NCBI RefSeq assembly: GCF_947172395.1
Contig: NC_069105.1
Span: forward strand, 4,836,001 to 4,900,000
Reading direction: 5' to 3'
Source of the DNA: Bicyclus anynana
Taxonomy: Eukaryota; Arthropoda; Insecta; Lepidoptera; Nymphalidae
Length of the DNA: 64,000 nt
Shown here: positions 35,487 through 49,300 of the stretch, piece after piece
How positions within the stretch are numbered: the stretch's first letter is position 1
Layout of the letters: every line of letters starts with the position of its first letter
The notes under the pieces: model-generated
What the model saw: only the letters and a program-made list of their open reading frames with translations
Database searches by the model: none
Told to the model about the DNA's origin: nothing
Position numbers and translations under genes: made by a program

Positions 35487-35812
35487 CAAATTACAAACTA
35501 AGAATCAATAATCAAGTCAAATTCAAATGTGATTACAATTTAAGTTAAGTCAAATACAAAGTTCATTTTAAGTTGATTAAAATCAAAATTAGTTTAAGTG
35601 ATTGTTGGAAAAATTAATATTAAACTTGTTTAGATAAAGTAAATCAACACAAATTACAAACTAAGAATCAATAATCAAGTCAAATTCAAAAGTGATTACA
35701 ATTTAAGTTAAGTCAAATACAAAGTTCATTTTAAGTTGATTAAAATCAAAATTAGTTTAAGTGATTGTTGGAAAAATTAATATTAAACTTGTTTAGATAA
35801 AGTAAATCAACA
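35487..35812 (+). repeat. 163-bp tandem duplication in copia 3' UTR
   Basis: Two head-to-tail copies, the second starting at 35650, differ at one base that I noticed (AAATGTG against AAAAGTG). The second copy ends at the polypurine tract. Confidence 0.9.
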
Positions 35813-35823
35813 AAGGGAGGGAG
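35812..35823 (+). other. Polypurine tract
   Basis: AAAGGGAGGGAG lies directly before the 3' LTR, where plus-strand DNA synthesis is primed. Confidence 0.85.
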
Positions 35824-36091
35824 TGTCGTGAATAAGCTTTGTTGAAGGCGCCACTATTGGCGCGAACTTCGTGTCATAAATAAGTTTAGTTGAGGGCGCC
35901 ACTGTTGGCGCGCAGTACGTTGAGCGCCGCGTAAAAACGTGCTGCTCAGTAGGCACGCGCGAGCGAGTGAGTCTGTTCTTGACTAAGTGTGATTTTGTTT
36001 TTTTTAATTAATACAGTGTCTTGAAGAAACATTGTGTCGTGTGTGTTAAGTTATTTAACCTTTTCCTGCCACAAATATATTTACTCCTACA
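35824..36091 (+). repeat. 3' LTR of copia element
   Basis: 268 bases, same ends as the 5' LTR, one substitution noted. Followed by the target duplication GTTAT at 36092-36096. Confidence 0.95.
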
Positions 36092-36129
36092 GTTATGCAT
36101 ATATCCCTAACTGATAAATTATAACAAAC

Positions 36130-37115
36130 ACTTTATTATCACTATATGTATTAGCTTTATTGACTACTTCAAAGCCTTTGACAACATCTACCACAGCTTG
36201 ATTTGGAAAGCATTATAAACATGTGATATAAATAATACTATATATCAACATCATTAAAAATATTTACTCAAATACAACTAGTAGAAGCAAACTAGAATCA
36301 AGGGCGAAAAAATAGCAATACAAGGTTAGGTATAGGTGTCAGACAAGGTGGCCCACTAATACCAAAACTATTTATTGCAATACTATAAAATGTATTCCAA
36401 ACATTAATCTGAAAAAAAGGAGTGAATCTGGATCACAGACCAATTCTTTAGTCACCAAAGATTCGCATTCAGAACTTTAAGAAATGACAAAGATGCTGAG
36501 TGTGACCAATAATGACCAACCACCACTCAAAACCAATAGAAATAGAAAATAAGGTAAAAGATTATGTCAAGAACTACATTTATTTGGGAAAGCAAATTTC
36601 TCCTAATAAGGATAACAATGAGGCAGAGGTGGATAGAAGATCTAATATTTCATGGAAAAAGTTTTGGGCACAAAGAACTCCTCAAGGGCAATTACACTAA
36701 CAACTTCAAAATGGTTGTAAAGGGGACTAGTATTCCGCTTTGCTTAACCTTAGTCTGCCAAACATGGGTTTACAACACAAGCTCAAGACACAAACTGATC
36801 ACCACAAAATGTGTAAAGAAAAGGAGCATCTTGAAACTAAAAAAAGCAAATAAAGTAATAGTATAAATATATAGAAGAAAACCAATCTCATAAGTTCATG
36901 CACAAAGTGGAGATGGGCAGGCCACCTTTGTAGGCAAACATAAACAGACCAAATAAACTACATTTTAGAAACAACCACTAAGTAAAAGAAAAGTAGGGAG
37001 ACCTATAAAAACATGAGTTACCAGGAAATTGATGAGCCAGGTTGGCCAGTAGGTAATGAGCCTGACGGAGGAGAGAGATGAATGGAAAAGGATGGCGGAT
37101 GCTACGTCTACACAT
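36130..37115 (+). pseudogene. RTE-type LINE, decayed RT and C-terminal region
   Basis: Translations in several frames give DYFKAFDNIYHSLIWKAL, GVRQGGPL.PKLF, YIYLGKQISPNKDNNEAE and KKFWAHKELLKGNYTNN, then a degenerate C-terminus. This is the order of RTE-like elements. Many stops and frame changes show it is old. It lies about 35 bases from the copia insertion, on the TMEM131 side. Confidence 0.75.
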
Positions 37116-37699
37116 TTTAAATAATAATTATTAATTAAAATGTGTAGAAGTAAGATACTTATAAGTTATGCCATTAATCTTTCGGGTAATAGCATCCGCT
37201 ATCCTTTTCCATCCAATTGAGGGTTCTAACTCCAAATCACCTGACCCATCTCCTAGAAGTAGGTAGGAGGTAGGCCTGGCACTATAATGGACCTCATCAG
37301 ACGAGGGATATTTATTCTATTATTAAAATGTAGGAACCATGTTATATTTCAAAGCAGAATGCTCAACATACACGACTCATAATCATCAGTGACAGAAATC
37401 TCCACTAATGGTTCGTCAGAACTTACCACTACCCTCCATTGCTCGTCGCTAGTCCTTTCCTTGCAGGCCGCAAGAGAGAAGTTAAGACCTTTGATTTGAA
37501 TAAACTATAAACACTGCTGATTAATTCGGTACAGTTCGTAGCTATTTGAATTGAAGCTGTAAACTAATTTTATTTTTTCATGAAAATATTGCTTTCAATC
37601 ATAACAAAAACCACAGTCACAGACAAGGAAGGAACATATTTGTCACAGATTAAAATTTAGATATTTATAGATTACCAGATATAGTATATTGTCTATGGA

Positions 37700-37953
37700 T
37701 ATTACCGCAGCGCAGCACAGTGTACTTCATAGTCTCAGACCAATTATTGTACAGGACCTGCTTCGCTAGACGTTACTTTTTTGTCAAAGTATATGATCAA
37801 TGATCTAATGCGATTATAAAAACTGTCTCTATAGAATCGATGTTAAATAGTTGTAATCGTGTTCGTCGGTTAAAGAGCTCCGCAAAAATAGCTTTTTGTG
37901 TAATTGAATTGTGTAAAAAACGGGCAAAAATTTCTAGTTTAGTAAAAGATATA
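37700..37953 (+). repeat. Dispersed repeat copy, related to 39205-39412
   Basis: Shared phrases include ATCAATGATCTAA, CTATAGAATCGATGTT, TAAAGAGCT and TTTAGTAAAAGAT. A MITE is inserted at the end of this copy; the relative at 39205 continues uninterrupted. Confidence 0.6.
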
Positions 37954-38935
37954 CAGTGTGTTATAGGAAATACCGTCCGGCCCTTAAGGGTGTACTTAGT
38001 TATCGTGTATACATTATTTTTATGCAGTCCTTATTTTTAAAGAAAAACATTTTTTTCCCTGCACGAAATTAACATAAAAAAATGCAAAATTATAAAAACT
38101 TACATGGCAACACAAAAGTTGAGATAGGTTAATTATTAGTAGGCATTACTACAAAATAAAAACGCCGCAATCTATGTTTTGTGCTGCGTTTACACGTTTC
38201 TATTCAAAGCGGTATTGAATGGGCAAGTAAACACACAAGTACACACAACAAGGTGATGGGTTTGTCAAGGTGCTTTATCATCTTGTGCTATGTACAAGCA
38301 GCATGCATGCTTGCTTGCATAACTGGCGTATTATGATGTGTGTAAACACGAAAAGTTAATTTACGCAGATGGACGATGGCAGATAAATTAATGGTTAGTG
38401 GATCATTTTCCACATTTTCCACTCCTTGAACATACATTACACCAGAAACTATCCCTTTTACTCTGGAACACAGTAATAGCTCTGTCGCAAATAGATCTAC
38501 TACTACTAATTTAAGTCTGCATTTTGGGCGAGTGGCGCAAGCAAACTAAACACAGCATTACAGACATCGCAATTGTCAGCGGCGGCGCGGCGTTTCAAAG
38601 ACAGTGGGCGCCAAAAACGTTGGTACCTACTACCTACCCTTTACGATATGCGACGCGGTATTGTCAAAAGGCTTTAAATTTTGCCGACTTTTGTGCCACA
38701 GGTGTGTAGGTAGGAGGTAATAATCTAGATATACGTACCATAATTGATAGTACAGTGTTGTCACTTTTTAAATTTTCCAAGTTTTGGGACAATTTATGTT
38801 TAAAATTAGAAACTTTATTATCACGATAAAAATGCTTAATTATTGAATAATATTTTTTTAAATATTTTTTCTGTTTATAATATTATAATGCTTACACGCA
38901 CATTTTGGATCGGACGGTATTTTTAAAACACACTG
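37954..38935 (+). mobile_element. Tc1/mariner-like MITE, copy 1
   Basis: 982 bases with inverted ends CAGTGTGTT...AACACACTG that extend into the block with ACCGTCCG, and TATA on both sides. It carries no transposase frame. The same element is at 58760-59684 in opposite orientation. CAGT ends at TA sites suggest Tc1/mariner mobilisation; this is inference. Confidence 0.8.
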
Positions 38936-39204
38936 TATATAAAATCTAAGCTCATTTTCCTCAGAAATTGACATACAATTTTGTTTGTGACTATGAGTGC
39001 GGTACAGCTGGTCCTTCTATAATTCGTCTGAACTTCATAGTCCATAAAATACAATCAGAGTGGTGTACTTTATGACCACAAACGTCAAATGAAGCTCTAT
39101 GACAGTAATCACTAATCACAGATTATTCAGCAGCTCATTAGGTATATTATAATGCCGATTTCAATCCGATATTTATTACATCAAGTCAACGCCAAACTTA
39201 GACC

Positions 39205-39412
39205 ATTGAAAAGAAAGGACCTGCCTCGTAAACCGTTACCCCTCTGTCAAAGATCAAGAATCAATGATCTAACGCGTTAAAAACCGTTGCTATAGAATCG
39301 ATGTTTCATTGTTGTAAAAAGTTTGTCGTGTAAAGAGCTTCCTAAAAATGCCGATTTGTGTAGTTGAATGGCATAAAAACGGCCAAAAACTTGTAATTTA
39401 GTAAAAGATGAA
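39205..39412 (+). repeat. Dispersed repeat copy without the MITE
   Basis: Diverged partner of 37700-37953 as described there. Its end reads AGTAAAAGATGAAG where the partner is interrupted. Confidence 0.6.
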
Positions 39413-39419
39413 GTAACGT

Positions 39420-40316
39420 TCCATTTGTAAGTATTTCAACCATAATTATATCAAATTTGTAATAAAAACGATTACTAAAAAGAATCGATTCGCACATCGC
39501 TTAGACAGTCAATGGTGCAGTGTAATAAATATGTTCCTTGGTGTTATCGGTCATTTGTCGTCTGTGCAGCTGTCTATCTACGATTCTATGGTGGCTGGAT
39601 TCTGTGTCTGGATATATGTTTCGTCTCGTGCACGCAAGTTCCCAGTATAATCTATGCGCAAGTTGCAAAGCAAAGCAAAGCAAAGCTAGGTATTTGCCAG
39701 GGTTCCCAACTTAGGGGTTTTCCCCCCAGATTTAGGGGGCAAATAAGTGAAATGGGATTTTTCTAGGGGTCTGAAATTTTTAGGGGTATTTTCAGGGATT
39801 TTTTGACTCTTTAATATTTTTAAATTAATGATAATTTTAATATTTCTTTCTTGACCTAGCGACTTATAACGACATATAATACGTTATTCTACAAGCACTC
39901 TGAGGCAACTGGCGGCAATTTTCATCGAATAAAAAAATTGTTAAATTTATTCAGTAAGTTGAATCTTCAGATAAAGACGTAATATTTCGTCTGTATTAAA
40001 TATAGAGTTTTTAAACATATTTCAGCATATTATTTCTAAATTATTATGAATTTTTATTTTTAGGGGGACAACTCAATAATTAAGGGGTTTTGACACACAC
40101 TTTAGGGATAAATATTTTGGAGAGTTGGTAACACTGGTATTTGCCAAGCAAAGGCAAACGTAGTGATCTTTTTACTCTTTGGCACTATTCGTGAATCGTG
40201 AATTGTGATTACTGATTTTCAGGATTAGTGAATGGAAAGTAGTGTTGAGTGTTACGATAGTTTAATAATATTTTCATTGAAATGTGATTAACCAGTTTGG
40301 AAATATTCCGTGAAAA
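39420..40316. other. Upstream region of TMEM131
   Basis: AT rich, with TTAGGGG-like scattered G runs at 39710-39800 and 40070-40120. No supported gene. It probably contains the TMEM131 promoter and leader. Confidence 0.4.
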
Positions 40317-43300
40317 ATGTATCGAAATATATTAAGGTGTTACGTTTTTCTACTGACTTTGTTGGATTTATCTCTGAAAACTAAGCTGACAGCTCGGGGA
40401 GAGAGCCATGGTAAAATCGATTTTTGTATAATTTATTTCCTGCTGTTGTGTTCGTTTCTGGTGTGACAAATGTGTAAAAAATATAATATATTTACTATTT
40501 ATATCGTGCATCGTAATGGGGGAATACAAATATTTGGCATGTCTCTCGGCAGTGTGTTATTTTTGTTCGGGGCCGGACTTATTTGTCGTTTTTATTTTTC
40601 CGTTGGAAGTGCGGATATTTCCGTCGCGGGTGTTGGTGGCGGTCCGTGCGAGGGCAGGCGCGGGGCGGCACCGGTCGACGGGCACCCGCACGCGGCGCCG
40701 GCCGCCGGGTCGCCGAGAGATGTCATAGGACGCGGCTGTAGCGAAACTGCGCATATTTGGGATATTTTGAAGCATTTATTGGTATCGACTTCTCAAGTGT
40801 TGTTTGCAACATTTTGGTACACTATAATGTTATATGAGAAACAGTTTACACATTATCAGTATTCAGTATTAGGTACCTACGCCAAAAATTATACAATATT
40901 GCTGGTAAGAGATTTTACCAAGACAGCACGCCTATACTCTTATCTAGATACATAAATAGATAGACTAAGGACATTTTTTTATGTTAAGTTAAGGAAGTTT
41001 AATTTATTGTTAACACAGAGTGCCAATGGGGACACTGGAAAACACCAGCTAATTTGTAGGATCAAAATTTGTTGTCTAGTTGTATACTATTCTGGTCTGT
41101 AGTTCAGACATGTGGCCAACAACATCTCATGTGCAGATAAATAGATACATTTAAGCCAATGGCACTGACAATACCACTATCTCTTTAATTGCATTGTGAC
41201 AAAAAAGTCATTGGGTTTGGACAAGTGAGTGGGACAACTCTGTTGTCATTGCACATTTTGTCTATTGCTCTCTTGGTCGCACCAAAATATGGAAAACAAA
41301 ATATTATCTTGATATTAATTTCTCAGCTAATTGAATCTTTTTCACTTTTTTGAAGGTACTTCAAATATAAAATCTGAACCCTTGTTGTCTGTCAATACCC
41401 TTATCTTGGGAAAGTTTACTCAGGTCTACAGTAATTTGTTAAAAAATAAACTTCTCTATTAACTGAAAAAAGACATGGCCGTTATGGTTGAAAAAACATT
41501 AATTTCCATTTTTCACTTTAGGGGATCAAAATTCAAAGGAAACTTTTCGTTGATCCAGAATTACAAAATTTGGCAAATAATATAGTGTAAAACTACAAGT
41601 ATAGGGAAAAATCTAAAACTATATTAATAAAGCCAAACTCAATGTGCACTGTTTATCAACAAACAAATTAGAAATGAAGGTAGAAAATGCATGTTATTTT
41701 ATAACTTATTCATATTAAATTATGTTTTGATTTTTCATAAAATTTTATTCAATATATATTAACTATATCTAATTATCTTAAGTTTATTAATCAAATTTAT
41801 TTTCATTAAGCAAGTTAATTATAATTTTATTATTAGGTGTTAAGTGATTAGCAATTTCTACCCTCATTTTGAATTTGTTTGTTGGTAAACGGTGCACAGT
41901 GTGGCTTTAGTATAGACATTTGTAACTTCTTCATTAAAATATATTCTTTATTTCATATTTAATGAAGTACATAATACAAGTATGTAATGAAGTACCTTCA
42001 AACAGCATTGGGTAAAAATCTTCAGCCACTTATGAACTGTAACACTGCAGTGTATCAGGGCTACAATATCTCAAGTTGAAAAATGTAACAATCAGTACTT
42101 TCACTATGACTTTGAGGTCATACATCTCAGCCCCAATATTACTTTGGGTGATCATTTTGTGCTAATGTTTAAAACTTTAGGGTGAAATGTTTATGATTGA
42201 TTATTCAATGTTGTACTTTGATCAGCAATGGTTTGGCCATGAGTGGCCACTAAAAAGTTTAATCAAAGGGTCCCATACAATAGTATTCAATGCCCTTTGT
42301 AAAGATACCTCAATGAGTGAGTCGGGCTCACTCTTTAATTATTCAGCAGTATGTATCACTCAGATATAGTCACGAAGGTCTCCATGTCCTGGCCAAATAA
42401 ATGTCTGTTTAAAGTCTAAATGTTTGTGTATTGATAAAGGAACTAATGTTATAAATGTTTTGCCCACAGGTGTGTCAATCCATGATTCCCTGGTAGAAGG
42501 CATCACATTCCAGGTATTTCAATAATTTTATACCTACACACTCTCTCAGCTAAGGATGTCTTATTAACTAGCCTGTGACCCTGTTACAATTCAGCTATTT
42601 TCAGAAACGGTTAAATTTTTCTTTACATGCAATTTTGATTAATACAAACACTGTAAAGATATTATATAATTGTATTTTATTTTTTATTTAGATTATCTTG
42701 GTTGTTGAGCTGGGTACGAGAAGGATCCACCGGGATTTAGGTCACAACTGACAATTAGTGCTGCACACTCTTTTATTTGGAGTATGTAGATATTTGCTGA
42801 TTTAGGGCCTTTTTTGGGGTTCTATAGCCCTAGAAAATTTTAAAAATATTTTCTTTTTTGGGGTTCCTTCCCTACATGCAAGGGATGATATTTTCTACAC
42901 ATGGTGGATCTCTATCTGTACCACACCACCACAAGGCCTAAGTAAGCAATGTTGTAGGGTCTGATGCTTCAACCAGCTGGACAATTGAACATCAAACTAA
43001 AGTAGTAGAAGCATCAAACACCACTCTGTCATGTTTGGCACGACCTTGACAAGGTAGCAATGCAAAGTGCTGGACCATGCGGATTTTCAGCTGCTTCCTC
43101 GATCCAGGAGAGTAACATTGTAAAAAAATATTCAATTTTACTGAGTCCTTGAATAACCAAGGATTTATGATTTTGGAACTGTAACAGTAACAATGCATGT
43201 TATGTCACAGAATACGAGTATTGTATTATGTACGTGTCTCTACACATTTATATATATTAAATCTATAAAATGTAAGCAATTTAAAAAAAAATATATTGAA

Positions 43301-46300
43301 TGACAACTTGGCCTTTTACTGCTATCTCACCTTATAGTAGCGGGCTTGCTTGGTACACGATCGCCTTGTGTCGCAGGAATGGGAGTCCGGGCTGGAGGCG
43401 GAGGGCGAGGAGGCGGACGAGGAGGCGGGCGAGGAGGCGGAGGACGAGGGCGAGGGCGTGCGCGCCTGGCCGCGGGCGCTGCGCTTCGGGCGCGCGGCGC
43501 TGGGGCAGGCGCACGCGCGCGTCGTCACCGTCACCAACCGCGCCAACGCCACGCTGCACCTCGCCTCCGTGGCGGGCACCACGCCCGACTTCCACGCCTC
43601 CTTCTTTGACTCCAAGGTACGCCACTGGCGACTGGCAGCGCCACACATTGTTGCTCACAATAGGATAGGATAAGTGTCGCTGAGCGCGAGCGGGCACTGT
43701 GTAATGTCACGAGCGTGGGCTGTAAGTTATTGACAAGAATTGCAAATATAACACAAATTACAAGTTTGTGCGGCCTCCTTAAGGCGAGACGGTCGCAGAC
43801 GCCTCTGTCGCGGCGGCGCTGAGGCTCACTACAATGCCTCAATAACTCAGTGGTAGAGGAGCCAGACTGGAGCTGAGAGGTCGTGGGTTCGGTCCCCGCC
43901 CGCTGGACTATTGGTTTGCACATTCCTAGCACATTGCTTTGATCCTTGCCGACTTCCACTTTTTTGTGCGCGCTGCATTTACTGTACGGAGATCCTGGGT
44001 TCGATTCCTGGCTGGGCCGATTGAGGTTTTTTAATTGGTTCAAGTCTGGCTTGTTAAAACCCTACCGACACAGATGTACCGCCAAGCGATTTAGCGTTCC
44101 GGTACGATGTGTAGAAGTCGAAAGGGGTGTGGTTTTTCATCCTACTCCTATAACAAGTTATCCCACTTCCATTCTAGATTGCATCATTAACATGAAATTG
44201 TACAAGTACCTACTGTAAGTTGTATTGCTGTATTGCATTTTATCTCTCTAAAAAAACAATATTTATTATGATCTGTGACTTATTTATGTTAGGGCGAGAA
44301 TGTTGCTGTAGTGATTTTGTTTAGGTTTACGAGTTTTAAATTTTATATAAGCTTTCTTTCTTTAATTTTTAAATATTTTCGTAATTGTTTTAATATGGTA
44401 TAATCATGGTCAGCTTACAATTGTTGTAGGTTGACAAGTCTGTATGAGAGCCGACCAAATTGTACAATTGTAATTTAAAAGTAATAAGTCGAAAAATGGT
44501 GATGAGTGACGAATTTTAGATTCATCACTCATCACCGTTTTTCCTTCAGGATTTATTTTCCTAGATTGTATTTGGTTTGGACAACCCTGCTCTACTCGTA
44601 TATTATTACCATTTAGTAAAAAAGGGATCCTCCCTTTTCTGTAATTTTTTTTTCACTTTCTACCTTTTTAGACGTTTACCCTGAGGATACCTGTCAAAAT
44701 GAAACTAATTGAAATAATTATAGTAATTAGGACAGAGCAACAATTAGACAAATTATTGGAGTGCCGTTGTAAGTTTTATTAACCAATATACCGTTTATTT
44801 TGTACATGTCGGCGGAGCAGACTAAATGTTACTTCTGATAACGGAGAAGCCGTAGCCTCAGAGCAGGTTCTAAGCTTTACTTGTCAAGGATGGCAGATAC
44901 ACAAAGTAACACTATTGATCATTACCGGAACGACCGCTTAACTTGCTAATACAGTTCTACCTTCATTATCATCATCATCTCCTTACCTTTATCCCACTTA
45001 AGTGGGGTCGGAAAAATATGTCAATCTTTTCCATTCGTCTGTATTACTCGTCAACTCATCATCCACTCTATCAATCAAGACAGTTCTACCCTCTAACTAC
45101 AATATTGATCAAGTACAGCGCTGATACTATCAGATGTAAACCAGGAATATTAGGGAGCCAGTTGACCCTTTGGCGAATCTGACAAATCGAATCGGTCCGT
45201 ATTGTTTCTGGTACAGAGTCCACACATACATTGTTTTCTTTTTAGAGAAAATGCTATGGGTGCTATATATTCGGTTTGATTCTCTGTCTGCGTTATACAT
45301 AACACATTAGACGCTTCACGTAATCCGAATGTGTAATTTTTTTACTATTACATTACTAAGTTGCGTTGGCAATCCGGAAAATCGAGGTTTTACTGTATTG
45401 GCACAGTAAACATATGGTATTGGTAATCTTTGTGAGAGCCGCATCTTATTGCATTTACGTTGTGCCAAACTATGTTTAATGTTTATTATTCTGCATTGCA
45501 ATATTGTAAAAACAATGGTTTATTAATATATATTTCGTAAGTATTTGAAGTATGTAGATTTGAACTGTTCATAGTTCAGAGTTATCGTTATGATGTAAAT
45601 CGTTAGTCAACAGCTTGTGCGATTACGTTAAGTCGTTATCGTAATCGGCGCGTCACGGCGCTCGGCGTCACTGACCACTGACCACTGACCACTGACCACG
45701 ATAACAATGATACGTGTGTTGACTCGCTCGCACGGCTTCTACACTGTCAAAATACTACAAACACATACTGAATACTATTAATACTAATACTATAAAAGCG
45801 AAAGTTTCATTTCATCATTTTACTAGTAAATTAACATTTCAGTGACAGTTGCACTTGTCATTTATATACTGGCCATGAGTTCCCACGACACCGCCATCCG
45901 GTTTCGCTAGAGATACCTTGCCGTCGGGCCGTTAGCTCTGGGCTCTCAACAGAGCCAGAGAGTAGAGCTCGCTGAAACTCCTGTGTCACTGCTAAGGTTC
46001 CACCGAGGAGTCCACAGATACCTAAATATTATGTCACCGTTAGATTGTAAAATACTTTAGTTTATAATCTCACTCTTGATATTATATATCTGCCGTCATA
46101 TTCAGACGTTAGAACATGACCCGAATTGTCATGTTCTAACCCAACTTTATATTTGACTAAATTATACTTATAATTAACAATAATAACATTTTACTAATGG
46201 AAGAACAGTGTTTAAAATTAAGTGTTCAAAAAAATTAGAAAACGCATTTTCTTTCTTTTTTCTTTTTTATTTGATTTGTCCATGTCCATTGTATTTTTTT

Positions 46301-49300
46301 ACTATTTTTATTATGCCCGATGTAATATTTTTGTAATTCTATGGTAAATTTATTCTGATTGACCGATTCAACGGTTTCACTTCCGATTATAATATACCGA
46401 AAAATAACACGTTTAATTGTAATCAGTATTTTCAGTTTACAATATGACGGCAGATTATAATATTATCACGAGTGAGATTATAAACTAACGTATTTTACAA
46501 TTTAACGGTAACATATACAATCGAAAAAAGGAGTTTACTCCAATGTTGGATTTTTCTTTCGTTTATCGTACTTATTTCAAACATGTACTTTCGCACGTAT
46601 ATTTCAGCAGATGTCAGTAAGCAATAAGCATAGAAGTGTTTAATTATTGTTAAATATGCATGCATGCATTGACGTATCTAGGATTATTTCCTAGGCTGGG
46701 CCTGGCCCCCGACATCAAGTCTGTTAAAAGTATCATAATATAATTTCATATCGCTAGCCAAAAATCCTGGTGGGCACAGATCTATATACTACGCCCCCCT
46801 GTATACGCCTATGCATGCATTTTCTATAAGTAGCGTCAAAGGAAGATTGTAAAAAGTCGCCAGTCGTCGGAAGCATAAGAAGAGAGAAGCGCCAGAGCGC
46901 GCGGGCGCGGGAAACGTTCGCATTTTGTCTGTCGCGCAGACAAGCTCGAACTTTTCCTGCGTCGGCGCCGCTCGTCCTCGCCGCAGCCGCCCTGCGCCGC
47001 ATCGCCGCCGCATCGTCGCCGCATCGACGCTTCTCAGCTGGTGCTCTTGCTACTTCAATGTAATTAATAGCCCTTAGGTCATTAATTATTTACAAAAAAA
47101 ATCCGAAAGGAATCCTAAAAGAAGAAGAACTTTGACACGACTTCTTAGGCTACACTTAATAGACTTCAATAAGCCGACGTTCTTCAATTCCTGAAATTCA
47201 TTATTAACATTAAATTAAATTTTTATTTTATTCATATTATTATTGTTCTTGACATGTAAATTTAAAATATTCAAAACATTTCATGTAATTCTAGATATGT
47301 CTACTCTTTAAATCAATATAATTTAAATTTTACCTGAAATGTAATAGGTAGGTATATCAAATAATAGAAATGTCCCCTCCTGACAGGGTTTCACTTTTAA
47401 AATTTAGACAACCAATGTATTAGTAGGTGTATACTACAGCCTTTCTTGATGAGTACTGTTTACCAACAAACAAATTAGAAATGAAAGTAGAAAACAAATG
47501 TCATAACTTATTTAATTTAAATTATGTATGGTTTGTTTATAAAATGTTAGAAATCAAATTATTTTCAGTAATTTAAGAATGAATTAATTATAATTATTAT
47601 TAGGTATGACTAGTGATTTATACCCTCATTTTTAACCGACTTCCAAAAAGGAGGAGGTTCTACGTTCGGCTGTATGTATGTTTTTTTTTTTTTAATTTGT
47701 GTGTTGGTAAACAAGTACACGTGGTCATCAAGAAAGGTTGTATGAATGCTATATAAATAAATAAATGTTTTCATGTACGTTTTGTATTCCTGTTTCGTTA
47801 CACGGCTTTAACGGAAATACAAATCGTTTTGGAATTAAATAATGTATTTTCGTTGTTGGAATTATCGAACAATTATTTTAACAAAACGATCGTGACTTCG
47901 CCATTTATTATATCAAGTGGCTGTGGTATTTTGTTTTTGCGATGATCCGATACGATGACGTGGTCGTGCGCAGACGCTGGCGCCCGGCGGCAACACGTCG
48001 TTCACCGTGGTGTACCTGGGGCGGCGCGAGGGGCCCGTGCGCGCCCTGCTCTACGTGCACACGTCGCTGGGCGTGGCCGAGTACCGCGTGTCGGCCGTGG
48101 GCGTGGCCAGCGCCTACGGCGTGTGGCCGCTGCTGGGCCTGCGCGTGCCGCTGGGCGCGCGCGCCGAGCCCGCGCTGGCGCTGCACAACCCGGCCGCGGC
48201 GCCGCTGCAGGTGCGCGAGGTGTACTCGTCCGCCGCCTGGCTGCAGCTGCGCCTGCCCGCCGCCGCCGCCGCCGCCGACGCCTGGCGCGTGCCGCCGCAC
48301 GAGACGCGCACGCTGGTGCACCTGCGCGTGGCGCCGCCGCCGCACGCGCAGCCGCTCACCGCCTACGTGCGCGTGCGCGCCGACGTGCCCGGCGGCGGGC
48401 TGCTGCTGGCGGTGGAGGCGCGCGCCGTGCCCGCCGGCGAGCACGCGCGCCCGCCGCACGTGCGCCTGCGCGCGCACGGCTCGCGCGACGCGGCGCTCAG
48501 CGTGCGGCTGGAGCTGGCCAACAGCGGCGGCGCCGAGGTGCCGCTGGAGGGCGGCGTGAGCGACGCGGGCTGCTGGCGCGACGCGCCGCCTGCCCCGTGC
48601 GCGGCGCCGCCGGCCGCGCGCGCCAACGGTGCGTACGGTGCAGCTGTGTGCAGTGTGCGAACGTGTCGATGAGAGTGTGCGCTACAGCGCTGTGTGTGCA
48701 GGCGGCGGCGCGGCGGGCGCGCGGCTGGCGCTGCTGCGGTCGGCGCTGGCGCCGCACCAGGACTTCGTGCCGGCGGCGGAGCTCACGCTTGATTGTGAGT
48801 CACGCTCACTACTCGTAGCTTCTTCATGTACTTTCAGCTACTGTGGACCTATTTCCTATTTTGGTATTTATTATCAACCCATCAAATTAAAAAAAAACAA
48901 ATCAATTGACAAAATGTCAGCCACATAATATGATACAAATTACAAATGTCCGGTGCTTACGGTGGATATCATATTTATAGTTTCGTTTTTTTCGTTAAAT
49001 ATTATCTAAAGCTAAACCTAAAATTATTTTTACAGTACAGTATTTAACAAAACTTAACATTAGTTTTGATGAATATTTTTTATACTCGTAATAATATGCA
49101 AGTTGGTCGGCACAATATTGAATGATTTACCACATCAGTTAAAGATAATTTAGATTCAGTAGTTTCGGAGAAAAGAGAGGAATGGTCAATTTTCGTCGTT
49201 TTTAGGGTTTCAAACGTACGTAGTACAAAAACGGAGCCCAAATAATCTCACTATACGCGAATAGGTAAAATTTTAATATATGAAAATAAATGCGTACGTA

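Larger units (their letters stand above)
25452..36091 (+). mobile_element. Copia-type LTR retrotransposon, full length, with nested Jockey LINE
   Basis: The element has paired LTRs, a primer binding site, a Gag-protease-integrase frame, an RT-RNase H frame, a polypurine tract and a GTTAT target duplication. The domain order (integrase before RT) defines the Copia superfamily. The LTRs differ at one position that I could find, so insertion is recent. A 2.8-kb Jockey LINE sits in the leader, leaving about 7.8 kb of copia sequence. It is oriented opposite to cereblon, whose predicted start codon is nine bases from the left target duplication. There is no envelope-like frame. Copies of TTCAGAG are spread through it. 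Confidence 0.95.

Noticed and set aside
25452..36091. Endogenous retrovirus or errantivirus
   Set aside because: Integrase precedes RT (Copia order), the RT box is YVDD, and no envelope-like frame occurs between RNase H and the 3' LTR.
40470..40955. 161-codon plus-strand frame after TMEM131 exon 1
   Set aside because: It mixes AT-rich intron and a GC island, has no motif, and has no boundaries in the phase needed between exons 1 and 2.
47908..48477. Long antisense frame opposite TMEM131 exon 4, and similar ones at 52511-53539, 55633-56439 and 61410-62426
   Set aside because: Extreme GC removes stop codons from other frames; composition is His/Arg/Gly-rich without known motifs, and the plus strand has TMEM131 motifs with matching splice phases.
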